Below are positions 1-7,395 of a DNA stretch of 16,146 nucleotides, one piece after another (within the stretch, counting starts at the first letter, position 1; each line of letters starts with the position of its first letter). The stretch is from assembly GCA_024643915.1 (NCBI GenBank), contig JAHEMB010000014.1, positions 1 through 16,146 of the forward strand, written 5' to 3'. Both the position numbers and the translations under genes were made by a program. This DNA comes from Rhodothermaceae bacterium (GTDB taxonomy: Bacteria; Bacteroidota; Rhodothermia; Rhodothermales; JAHEMB01). The notes below the pieces were generated by a model that ran no database searches, was not told where the DNA came from, and saw nothing but the letters and a program-made list of their open reading frames with translations.

Positions 1-247
1 GGATCTCATTGGCGAGGCGGTCGTCTCGCAGCAAGGTCTCTTCCATCTGCGCCGCCGCCGCCTCCGCGCGCGCGGCCAAATGAACGACGAGGCGCGTGCC
101 GTCGGCCATCTCCCCCACCCGCTCCGCCTCGTCCTCAATCTCATCGAGGATGCGCTGCCGCAGGGCCAACGGGTGCGGCACCTCCGCCAGCCGGCCCTCC
201 GTAAGACCCTGGATCTTGCCTTCGAGCTTTTTGAGGAAATCTTTCAT
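1..247 (-). CDS. N-terminal part of an FhaA-N-like (DUF3662-type) protein, cut by window edge
   Basis: An open frame of 82 codons starts at the ATG at 247-245 and runs off the left edge. It begins MKDFLKKLEGKIQGLTEG, continues with a charged helical stretch (RILDEIEDEAERV) and then a short beta-like piece (GTRLVVHL) followed by an Ala/Glu-rich helix. The order 'leading helix with LEG..EG, acidic helix, short strand' resembles the N-terminal domain of FhaA-type proteins, which in mycobacteria sits in front of a phosphothreonine-binding FHA domain. The position supports this: it is the last gene of a co-oriented FHA, phosphatase, kinase and cell-wall-synthase cluster, 113 bases beyond the synthase stop. 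No FHA domain is visible because the rest lies outside the window. The family assignment is by eye and moderate. The reading frame itself is well supported, since composition and context both fit. Confidence 0.6.
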   Translation of the reverse strand, partial: MKDFLKKLEGKIQGLTEGRLAEVPHPLALRQRILDEIEDEAERVGEMADGTRLVVHLAARAEAAAAQMEETLLRDDRLANEI

Positions 248-266
248 GGAAGGAGTGGAAGAAAGG

Positions 267-341
267 AGGAATCGAGGAATCGAAGATGAATTGGAAATCT
301 AAAGATCGTCGATTCTTCGTCTCGTCGTTTCTTCGATTCCT
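267..341. repeat. Imperfect hairpin built of GAATCGA(A/G)-type words
   Basis: This lies in the 113-base gap between the RodA-PBP fusion and the next gene. Positions 275-286 (aggaatcgaaga) and 330-341 (tcttcgattcct) form a perfect 12-base inverted repeat. The left arm is preceded by another copy of AGGAATCGA (267-275), and the right arm contains related words (gattcttcgtctcgtcg). A very similar word set is found at 10941-11030. It could act as an attenuator or mRNA-stabilising hairpin, but that is not known. Confidence 0.7.
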
Positions 342-360
342 ACAAAAGTGAATCTTGTGC

Positions 361-3300
361 TCACTGCGAAAGCAGCCCAAGCTCCGCCGCTGCCTCAACG
401 ATTTCTCCGGCGGTGCGGGCGGCGAGCTGGCCGCCGTAGCCTCCGTTTTCGATCACCACGGCGAAGGCCACCTGCTGCTTGCTGCCGTAGGGCGCGAAGC
501 CGGTGAACCAGGCGTGGGAACGGCCCTTCGCTACCTCGGCGGTGCCTGTTTTGCCCGCCACCGGCACGCCCAGCCCGCTGAGGGCGCGGGCGGTGCCGTC
601 CGTCACCACACTGCGCATGAACGTGCCCAGGAGGGCGGCGTGCTCGGGCGGCAGGATCGGCTCGGCGGGCAGAACGGCATCGTCCGAAGCCACCCAATGT
701 ACGTCCGGCATCCGTCCGGCGTTCGCTAGGGTCGCGGCAACACGGGCGATCTCCAGGGGCGTCGCCAGGACGGGGCCCTGGCCGATGGCGGCCTGCGGCA
801 GGGCATCTTTCAGCCGGGCGACCTGCGTGCTGTCCGCCTCGCCCGGCAAGCCGGCTTCCATCCCGAACTTCTTCAGCAGGTAGAACAGATCCTGCGCGCC
901 GACGAAATAGGTGCCGAGTTGGGCGAAGTACGCGTTGCACGAGACCATCATCGCCCGTGCCATCTCGATCTCGCCGTGCGCCGTGCCGGTGGCATCACGG
1001 ATGGGCCGGCCCCAGCCCTTGACGGTATTGCCGGCCCCGCCGCCGGGGAGGGCGCGGCAGGTGTAGCCCTGGTCGTCGGCGCCGCGGTCCTTGCGGAGGG
1101 CGGCGGTGGCCGTCACCAGCTTGAAGGTGGAGCCGGGCGGGTAGACGCCGTAGCGCGGGCGATCAAGAAGGGCCTCGCCGCCGCCTGCGTAGGGGTAGGT
1201 GACGGAGGCCAGGAGGGCGCCCGTCGCAGCGTCGAGCACCACCGCCGCGCCCTTCGCCAGCCCCGCCGCCTCGATCTGCTGCGACAGAATGTTCGCCGCG
1301 CGCTGCTGGAGGCGGGCGTCGAGCGTCAGGTGGAGGTCGCGTTCCTGCCGGAGGAGGGTCTGGGAATCAGGATGGTCGGGGCCGTAGCGAACAAGGGGGA
1401 TGAGTTCGCGGAGATCCTCGTAGCCGCGCAGCCACGCCCGCTCGTCGCGTTCGAGGTACGAGGTGTTCGAGGCAGCGAGGTTGCGGCGCGTGTTGAGGTC
1501 ACCCAGCAGGTGGAAGGCCGCGTCGCCGAGGGGGTAGATCCGGCCCTTCGCCTCCTGCATCCGGGACACGTCCAGGCCGAGGCGGAGGAAAGCGTCGGCG
1601 TGCGGGGTGAGAGCATCGGGGTGACTGGTGGCAAGGGGCAGGCCGTTGCGGTCGTAGAGGGTGCCGCGCGGGATGAGGCCGGCCGCCTGGAGCAGACGCG
1701 GGTTGTGGCGCAGGCGCTGCTCGCCGTCGGCCTCCATCGTGTAGACGCCGCGCACCATCGTCGCCTCGTCCTTCACTACCTGGAGCCACCCCGCCCGCAG
1801 CACGAGGACGACGACGAGCGCACCCACCCCCCACAGCACCCGCCGCGCCGGACCGCGCAACCGTTCCGTCTCTGGCGCCGTGCCTGCCGCTGCCGAGATG
1901 CTCGCCAGCATCCCAAAAAGCGCGAAGTTCGCTACCATCGATGACTTGCCCAGGTTCAGAAACGGCGAGATCACACCCGAGAGCGGCAGCACCCCCAGCA
2001 CGCCGCCCCCGATGAGCAGGAGGTGGAAGGCGGTGAGAAAGAGAACGGCCAGGCCGAGGAAGAACGTGTAGCCGCCCGGCGCCTCTTTCGTGATGCGCCA
2101 CGCCCGCCAGAGCAACAAACCATAAAGCGCGAAGACTGCCAGCAACCCCAGCAACCCCAGTTCCTCCCCGATGGCGGCAAAGATGAAGTCGGTGTGGGCC
2201 TGGGGGACGAGCGCGGGCGACCCCTGCCCCGGCCCCAGCCCGGTGAGGCCGCCGCTGGCGAGCCCCCAGAAAGAATGCGCGAGGTGGTTGCCGCCGTAGG
2301 CCACCTCGTTCGACCACGGCGCCAGCCAGATCTCCAGCCGCTGCGCCACCGTCGCCGGGTAGCCCACTTGGTAGCTCCCCCAGAACGCACCCACAACGAG
2401 CAGCAGCCCAAACGCCGCGCCCAGCCATCTGCCTCGCGCCACGCCGTAGAGCGCGAGGAAAAGACACGCGATGATGAGCGCCGGGCCGAGGTCTTTCTGC
2501 AAGAAAAAGAAGCCAAGTGTCAGCGCCACGCCCACCACCAGGGGCAGGACGTATGCCAGGCTCGGCCGCTCGATCCGGGCATAGTGCGCGTCCAGAAAAC
2601 CAAAAAAGCGGGCGAGGGCCGCGTTGTTTTTCGGGTTGAGGCGGGCGAGACGTTCGCCCAGGCGCGGCGGGGCGCCGGCCGACCGCAGCAGCTCCCACCG
2701 TTGCGCGAAGTAGCCCGCGAAGAAAAACACGAGGAGGATCTTGATCAGCTCCACTGGCTGCCACGTCAGGCCCAGCAGGCTCAGGTTGATTTTGGCGTCG
2801 CTGCCGGCGGGCCCGCTGCCGAAGAGGATGAGGACGAGCGAGAGCAGGAAGCTCAGCAGGAGCGGCACGTACGCCAGCCGCCGCCATACCGACTGCTGGA
2901 AATCGACCTGGCTCAGGAGGAGCAACGCCGCCGCGCCGAGGGCCACGCCGAGGGCGAAGCCTGAGAAGAGGAACGTGTCGCGGAGCGGGTCGCGCAGGCT
3001 CACCATCATCATCAGCCCGACGCCGGTGAGGAGGTGGAGCGCGGGTAGGAGAAAAACGTCGCCCCTGAAGCCGCGTGCTGACCAGACGAGATGGACGAGG
3101 TAGAAGGCAAGCGCGTAGACCAGCCCCCACGTCAGCAGGCCGCGCGTGAAACCGGATGGGGTGCGGACGACGAACTGGTCCTTGATCTGCGCAAGCTCGT
3201 AGCCCGTGAGGAGGGCGAGCGACTGCCGCGCCTCAGGCGTGCCGAACTGCTGCCATCGCTCCTGCGCCTCGGCCAGCCGCCGCGCGTACACGTCTAGTCC

Positions 3301-3699
3301 CGTGGCACCCTCGATTGTCACAGCAGGCACGCGGAGGGTGCCGAGCGCGCCCACATTCGGGAGGGTGCGGCGAGACGGGGCGCCGGGCGCTTTGAGGTAC
3401 GCGGCGATCTGCTCGCCGGCAAAGCGGCGGTCGTCGGCATCGTCGAAGATGGAGAGGTGGGGCAGCAGCGCCTCGCTGCGTTCCACCGCATTCAAATCGA
3501 CGAGGGCGCCGCTTTCGAGTTGGGCGTGGAGCGCGTCGAAATCCGCCGTCTTGGCGCGGAAGGTGAAGAAGAGGCCCACGGCGACGAGGACGGAAGCGGC
3601 CAGCAGCAGCCCGCGTTCCACGCCCCGCCCGCCCCCCGGCCCGGCCTCCTCGTGCTGGTGGCGAACGCGCTGTGCTGCCGTACTTCTGGTTATCGCCAT
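361..3699 (-). CDS. RodA/FtsW-type SEDS glycosyltransferase fused to a class B penicillin-binding protein
   Basis: A single 1112-residue frame encodes both peptidoglycan polymerase and crosslinker. Residues 30-47 form a membrane segment, followed by a roughly 137-residue extracytoplasmic insert (49-185). Residues 186-605 are the SEDS core: WQPVELIK at 313-320, LQKDLGPAL at 400-408, and HTDFIFA at 502-508 next to GEELG, whose Asp504 matches the essential loop aspartate of RodA/FtsW. The usual closing GGSS is GKSS here (584-587). Residues 620-638 are the PBP's own membrane anchor, and RGTLYDRNG follows at 678-686. The transpeptidase has SxxK at Ser857-Lys860 (PPGSTFK), SxN at 920-922 (SCN) and KTG at 1050-1052, so all catalytic motifs are present. 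The pedestal is short, as in actinobacterial PbpA. The start ATG lies 7 bases after the kinase stop, indicating co-transcription. Expected role: lipid II polymerisation and crosslinking at the inner membrane, in elongation or division. Confidence 0.93.
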   Translation of the reverse strand: MAITRSTAAQRVRHQHEEAGPGGGRGVERGLLLAASVLVAVGLFFTFRAKTADFDALHAQLESGALVDLNAVERSEALLPHLSIFDDADDRRFAGEQIAAYLKAPGAPSRRTLPNVGALGTLRVPAVTIEGATGLDVYARRLAEAQERWQQFGTPEARQSLALLTGYELAQIKDQFVVRTPSGFTRGLLTWGLVYALAFYLVHLVWSARGFRGDVFLLPALHLLTGVGLMMMVSLRDPLRDTFLFSGFALGVALGAAALLLLSQVDFQQSVWRRLAYVPLLLSFLLSLVLILFGSGPAGSDAKINLSLLGLTWQPVELIKILLVFFFAGYFAQRWELLRSAGAPPRLGERLARLNPKNNAALARFFGFLDAHYARIERPSLAYVLPLVVGVALTLGFFFLQKDLGPALIIACLFLALYGVARGRWLGAAFGLLLVVGAFWGSYQVGYPATVAQRLEIWLAPWSNEVAYGGNHLAHSFWGLASGGLTGLGPGQGSPALVPQAHTDFIFAAIGEELGLLGLLAVFALYGLLLWRAWRITKEAPGGYTFFLGLAVLFLTAFHLLLIGGGVLGVLPLSGVISPFLNLGKSSMVANFALFGMLASISAAAGTAPETERLRGPARRVLWGVGALVVVLVLRAGWLQVVKDEATMVRGVYTMEADGEQRLRHNPRLLQAAGLIPRGTLYDRNGLPLATSHPDALTPHADAFLRLGLDVSRMQEAKGRIYPLGDAAFHLLGDLNTRRNLAASNTSYLERDERAWLRGYEDLRELIPLVRYGPDHPDSQTLLRQERDLHLTLDARLQQRAANILSQQIEAAGLAKGAAVVLDAATGALLASVTYPYAGGGEALLDRPRYGVYPPGSTFKLVTATAALRKDRGADDQGYTCRALPGGGAGNTVKGWGRPIRDATGTAHGEIEMARAMMVSCNAYFAQLGTYFVGAQDLFYLLKKFGMEAGLPGEADSTQVARLKDALPQAAIGQGPVLATPLEIARVAATLANAGRMPDVHWVASDDAVLPAEPILPPEHAALLGTFMRSVVTDGTARALSGLGVPVAGKTGTAEVAKGRSHAWFTGFAPYGSKQQVAFAVVIENGGYGGQLAARTAGEIVEAAAELGLLSQ

Positions 3700-3706
3700 C
3701 GGTGGG

Positions 3707-5701
3707 TCATCGCCATCGGTCCATCAACTCATCCAGGGCTTCGCGCCATTCGTCCCGGCGGATCTCGGCGATACGACTCTCCACATCGTCGAGTTGCCCG
3801 GCGGCGTGGCGGCGGTTTTCGAGGCTGCGGCCCCAGGGAATGATCTCGTCGTAGCCGCGGACGGCCTCGCGCAACTCCTCCCGTGCTTCGAACAGGCACT
3901 CCTTCTGGTCGCCGCGGTCGCCCCGCTCGCCGCAGTTTTTGGCCAGGTCGAGGCCGCGGAAATAAGCGATATCGGCGCGCTGGGCCTGCTCACGCTTGCC
4001 GGTGGGAAAGCCAAGCTCACGCAGGCGGCGCAGGGCCGCATCTGCCGCATCGTAGTCGCGCAAGAGGTAGAGGTGGGCGATGGCGAGGCCGAGGTAGGGA
4101 TCAGGCCAGCGCGAGCGCAACCGCGCCGCCTCGCGGAAGTGCATCACGGCGTCCTTACCCCGCTCATTGATCCGGTCGAGGTGGCCCTCAACGTAATGCA
4201 GCCGGGCGGCAATCTCGTTCTCGGAACCGCGCATGGAACGGGCTGCCAGGAGTTGCCGCCGGGCTTCCTGCCAGTCGCCTTCACGTACGCTGGCATCGTC
4301 CCGGTTGCGGTAGTCGTCGATGACGGTGTCGGCGCCGAGGAGGAGGGCATCGAGGAGGGGGGCGCGGACCGGGTAGAGGCCCAGGTCGAGGGGGCTCCAG
4401 ACGCCCAGGCGCTCGTAGCGTGAGAGGGCCGCATCAGGCGCGATATCGCCTTCGACCAGATCGCGCCGGAGGGCATCGGCCTGGTTCCAGACGCCCGCTT
4501 CCAGCACCGTCACCACCACGAGGGCCAGTACGAGGGTGCGCAGTACCACCTGCCGCGTCTTCTGCACACCCCGCTGCAAGCGCGTCGGCGGTTTCTCGTC
4601 TTTCGCCTTGACGGGCTTTTTCTGCCGCTTCGCCGGTTTCTCCGGGGGCTTCTCGATGACGGCGGGCACGGTGCGCCGCGTCGCCCCACCGGCGTCCTTG
4701 AACGCCACCGTCGCGGCGGGCTTCGGCGTCGTGCCGTTCAGCTCGTTGGTCGCCACCCCGTTGGATACTGCACTGTTCGACGCGCCGTTCGTGGGTACGG
4801 TGCGGCGGGTGGCGGTGCCGGCGGCGGGTGCGATCTGTGTGCCTGCCAGGACCGCTTCGAGATCGGCCTTGAAAGCAGCGGCGTTTGCGTACCGGGCGGC
4901 GGGGTCGGGGGCGAGTGCCCGGCGGACGACTTCACCGAGTGCCGGGGGACAGACGTTCTCGGGGAGGGGCGGCACGGGCTCGCCGGCCCGGATGAGCCCT
5001 TCGAGGCGCTGCGTCGTGTCGGCGTGGAAAGGCGTGCGGCCCCGCAGCATCTCGTAGAGGACGACGCCCACGGCCCACAGGTCGCTCTGCTCGCTCACGT
5101 CGCCGGTGTTGAGGCGCTCGGGCGAGGCGTAGGCGGCGCTGGCGAAGACGTTGCGCGTTTGCCGCCGGGTGAGGGAGAGTGCCCGCGCGATGCCGAAGTC
5201 GAGGATGCGCACGCCGCCGTCAGGCGTGAGGCGGATGTTTTTCGGCTTGATATCGCCGTGGACGATACCGGTGATCTCTCGCCCGTCGATCTCGGTGGAG
5301 AAGGCGTGGGCGGCGGCGAGGGCATCGAGCACTTCGATGGCAATTTCTGCCGCGCGGTGCCAGGGCAGCGGCCCCTCGCGCAGCAGGTCGGCCAGGTCGC
5401 GCCCCTCAACGAATTCCATCTCGACGAAGAAGCAGCAATCGTCCAGTTCGCCGTGGGCGTGGATGCGGGGGACGCGCGGCTCGACCTCGCCCAGCCGCTC
5501 CTGCAGGGTAGCGCCGAGGCGTTCGGCCTCCAGAGCGTCGGGGTCGGCGCCGGCATACTCGACCACGCGCAGCACCACGGGCGGCGTAGCCTCGTCGTGC
5601 TCCTGCCGGCGGGCGAGGAACACGTCCGCCATGCCGCCCCGCGAAAGGCGGTCGAGGATCTCGTAGGGGCCGACCGATAGGCCGCTTAGGAGGGTCGCCA
5701 T
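3707..5701 (-). CDS. Membrane Ser/Thr protein kinase (PknB-like) with TPR-like C-terminal domain; atypical ATP-binding residue
   Basis: The protein has 664 residues. Residues 11-285 are a Hanks-type kinase domain: glycine loop LSRGGMADVF (19-28), catalytic loop HGDIKPKN (148-155, Asp150), DFG (168-170) and SPE (193-195). Two substitutions stand out. The VAIK lysine is Arg45 (VVLRV), and the HRD arginine is Gly149. Residues 288-385 are a low-complexity basic linker containing ATRRTVP twice (297-303 and 340-346). A single membrane segment lies near 386-402, and the extracytoplasmic part (405-664) is helical and TPR-like rather than PASTA. The gene sits 7 bases upstream of the RodA-PBP fusion and 146 bases downstream of the phosphatase, so it probably regulates wall synthesis by phosphorylation. 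Whether it is an active kinase is uncertain because of Arg45. No clear ribosome binding site precedes the start. Confidence 0.9.
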   Translation of the reverse strand: MATLLSGLSVGPYEILDRLSRGGMADVFLARRQEHDEATPPVVLRVVEYAGADPDALEAERLGATLQERLGEVEPRVPRIHAHGELDDCCFFVEMEFVEGRDLADLLREGPLPWHRAAEIAIEVLDALAAAHAFSTEIDGREITGIVHGDIKPKNIRLTPDGGVRILDFGIARALSLTRRQTRNVFASAAYASPERLNTGDVSEQSDLWAVGVVLYEMLRGRTPFHADTTQRLEGLIRAGEPVPPLPENVCPPALGEVVRRALAPDPAARYANAAAFKADLEAVLAGTQIAPAAGTATRRTVPTNGASNSAVSNGVATNELNGTTPKPAATVAFKDAGGATRRTVPAVIEKPPEKPAKRQKKPVKAKDEKPPTRLQRGVQKTRQVVLRTLVLALVVVTVLEAGVWNQADALRRDLVEGDIAPDAALSRYERLGVWSPLDLGLYPVRAPLLDALLLGADTVIDDYRNRDDASVREGDWQEARRQLLAARSMRGSENEIAARLHYVEGHLDRINERGKDAVMHFREAARLRSRWPDPYLGLAIAHLYLLRDYDAADAALRRLRELGFPTGKREQAQRADIAYFRGLDLAKNCGERGDRGDQKECLFEAREELREAVRGYDEIIPWGRSLENRRHAAGQLDDVESRIAEIRRDEWREALDELMDRWR

Positions 5702-5750
5702 GATGGATTACGGTAGCGCCTCTGTCATGTCTGGGCTAACAGGTTGTTGC

Positions 5751-5770
5751 AAAAAACGGCCCAAACCGTT
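5751..5770 (-). terminator. Weak terminator-like hairpin between phosphatase and kinase genes
   Basis: Read on the minus strand, AACGG, a six-base loop TTTGGG, CCGTT and a run of T follow each other. The stem is only 5 bp, so it is at best a partial terminator. It would lower read-through from the FHA-phosphatase pair into the kinase-synthase pair. Confidence 0.3.
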
Positions 5771-5793
5771 GAGGTATGAACGCCCATATCTGA

Positions 5794-5805
5794 ATCGCGC
5801 GCGAT
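5794..5805. promoter_or_regulatory. 12-base perfect palindrome ATCGCGCGCGAT, possible operator
   Basis: This perfect palindrome lies in the 146-base gap between the phosphatase stop and the kinase start, upstream of the kinase. The gap is the only sizeable non-coding space inside the cluster apart from the hairpin gap at 248-360. No convincing promoter boxes could be placed next to it, so an operator role is a guess. Confidence 0.25.
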
Positions 5806-5847
5806 GCGGCTTAAGTGATTGATTTTACGCCACCTCGTGACGAAGTG

Positions 5848-7395
5848 TCATCGGAGAATGTTACGTTGACGAAAGCCTTCGGCCCGCGCTCCATCCACGG
5901 ACACCGCCCTGCCGCCGTCGTTGACGATCACGTTGTTTTCGAGAACGGGCGAAGCAGAAGCGTCGATAAATACGCCGTCGCCGACGTTGCCGTGGAGGTA
6001 GTTGGCCCGCAGGGTCGGCGCCGCGGTGCTGTCGATGAAGATGGCGGCCCGCGTGGTGCCGGAGACCTCGAGCTGCTCAACTGTCACGTCCGCACCGCGC
6101 AACAGCAGGCCGACGTCTAGCGCAGCGCCGTCGGCAGGCTCAATCCGAAAGCCTGCCAGCCGCCCGGCGCGCACACCCTCGGCCACCACCGCCACCGTGT
6201 CGCCCGATGCGCCCGTGAGGTAGGCCTGCCCCGGCACGGCGCTGACGAGCGATACCCCCTCCTTCATCCGCACGGTCTCGGGATAGGCGCCCGGCGCCAC
6301 CTCCACCACGTCGCCCGCCTGGGCGGCGGCGAGGGCGGCGGCGATGGTCGCGTAGCCCTCGGAGGAGACGACAAGGGTGCGGGCCGTTGGCGGCGTTTCC
6401 TCGGCGCCATCGTCCACTTCATTCGCCAGAAAACCTTGCAACAAACTCAACAACAGCAGCCCGGCCAGCAGGCCGTAAACGAAAAAGGCCCAGCGCCCGA
6501 CCAGGGCGGATCGGCTCGGCGCAGGTTTCGGCATTGGTCTAGATTGCGGAATCGGCGCAAGGTCTGGCGGTGCGGGGCGTGCCACGGGTTCATCCTCCAG
6601 TTCCTCGACAGGCTGCCCGAACCGCTCGCCTTCGACCACAATGACGGTAATGTTGTCCTTCCCGCCGGCCCGGTTCGCCAGGTCGATCAGCTCGTGTACG
6701 GTGCGCTCCGGTTGCCCGGCGTTGCGGTACACGACGTGGCGGATCTGGGTGGAAGGGACGAGGTCCGTCAGGCCGTCGGTGCAGAGGAGGAACGCCGCGT
6801 CGGGCGACCAGGGGAGGGTGCGGATCTCGATGAAATCCTTGTCGTGCGGGTCGCGGGGAGCCGAGCCGACGTCGCGGAAGATTTCGTTGCGACGGGGATG
6901 GCGCATGGCCTCCTGCTCGGTGATCTCCCCGGCGTCTTCACGGGCGCCGACGGGCGAATGGTCGTTCGTGATTTTCTCGATCTGCCCGCCCCGGATCCGG
7001 TAGAGGCGCGTGTCGCCCACGTGCCCGAGGGTGACGGCGCCGTTCTCAACGACGGCGGCGGTGAGCACGCACGCCATGCCGCGTCGGGCGGACTCGGCCT
7101 GGGCCTGGCGGTGGATCTCATTGTTCGCCAGGGCGATAGCCTCGCGCAGCCGTTCCTCCACGCTCCCCGTCTTCCGCCGCAGCCGGTCCACGATGACCTC
7201 CAGGGCGAGGCCGGCCGCCACCTCGCCCGCCGCGTGCCCCCCCACCCCGTCAATGACGAGGAAAAGGCCGCGCCCGGCGTCGCAGTGGAAGCGGTCTTCG
7301 TTGTGGTCGCGCATCCGCCCCACGTGCGAGGCGCCCGCCGCCCGCAGCATCGCCGTGTGGCCCGTCACGGTTTCTATGTCGGGGGAGGGGATCAT
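5848..7395 (-). CDS. PP2C-type Ser/Thr phosphatase (PstP/PrpC-like) with membrane anchor and extracytoplasmic beta-helix
   Basis: The protein has 515 residues. Residues 16-257 are a complete PP2C domain with the metal-binding and catalytic motifs RDHNED (29-34), DGVGGH (49-54), GD (127-128), CTDG (Asp207) and GKDN (Asp247). A Pro-rich linker follows, then one membrane segment (about 298-322). Residues 341-515 have the pattern of a right-handed parallel beta-helix: an opening like that of pectate-lyase or DUF1565 folds (YATIAAALAAAQAGDVVEV..G.Y), then Asn-containing rungs such as LRANYLHGN and LENNVIVND. The phosphatase should be cytoplasmic and the beta-helix outside, possibly touching glycan. 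The ATG at 7395-7393 shares one base with the preceding stop (TGATG), indicating translational coupling. An upstream in-frame ATG at 7485 lies inside the FHA gene and gives a basic, proline-rich extension; I rejected it. Role: opposing the linked kinase. Confidence 0.92.
   Translation of the reverse strand: MIPSPDIETVTGHTAMLRAAGASHVGRMRDHNEDRFHCDAGRGLFLVIDGVGGHAAGEVAAGLALEVIVDRLRRKTGSVEERLREAIALANNEIHRQAQAESARRGMACVLTAAVVENGAVTLGHVGDTRLYRIRGGQIEKITNDHSPVGAREDAGEITEQEAMRHPRRNEIFRDVGSAPRDPHDKDFIEIRTLPWSPDAAFLLCTDGLTDLVPSTQIRHVVYRNAGQPERTVHELIDLANRAGGKDNITVIVVEGERFGQPVEELEDEPVARPAPPDLAPIPQSRPMPKPAPSRSALVGRWAFFVYGLLAGLLLLSLLQGFLANEVDDGAEETPPTARTLVVSSEGYATIAAALAAAQAGDVVEVAPGAYPETVRMKEGVSLVSAVPGQAYLTGASGDTVAVVAEGVRAGRLAGFRIEPADGAALDVGLLLRGADVTVEQLEVSGTTRAAIFIDSTAAPTLRANYLHGNVGDGVFIDASASPVLENNVIVNDGGRAVSVDGARAEGFRQRNILR

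Noticed and set aside
919..1944. Long plus-strand open frame opposite the PBP part of the fusion
   Set aside because: It is antisense to a gene with all catalytic motifs, shows no domain pattern, and is the expected by-product of high GC content.
2023..2964. Plus-strand open frame opposite the SEDS part
   Set aside because: Highly charged low-complexity translation mirroring membrane-segment codons on the other strand; no recognisable family.
3206..4423. Plus-strand open frame spanning the kinase/synthase junction
   Set aside because: It covers the antisense of two well-supported genes and has no start context or domain.
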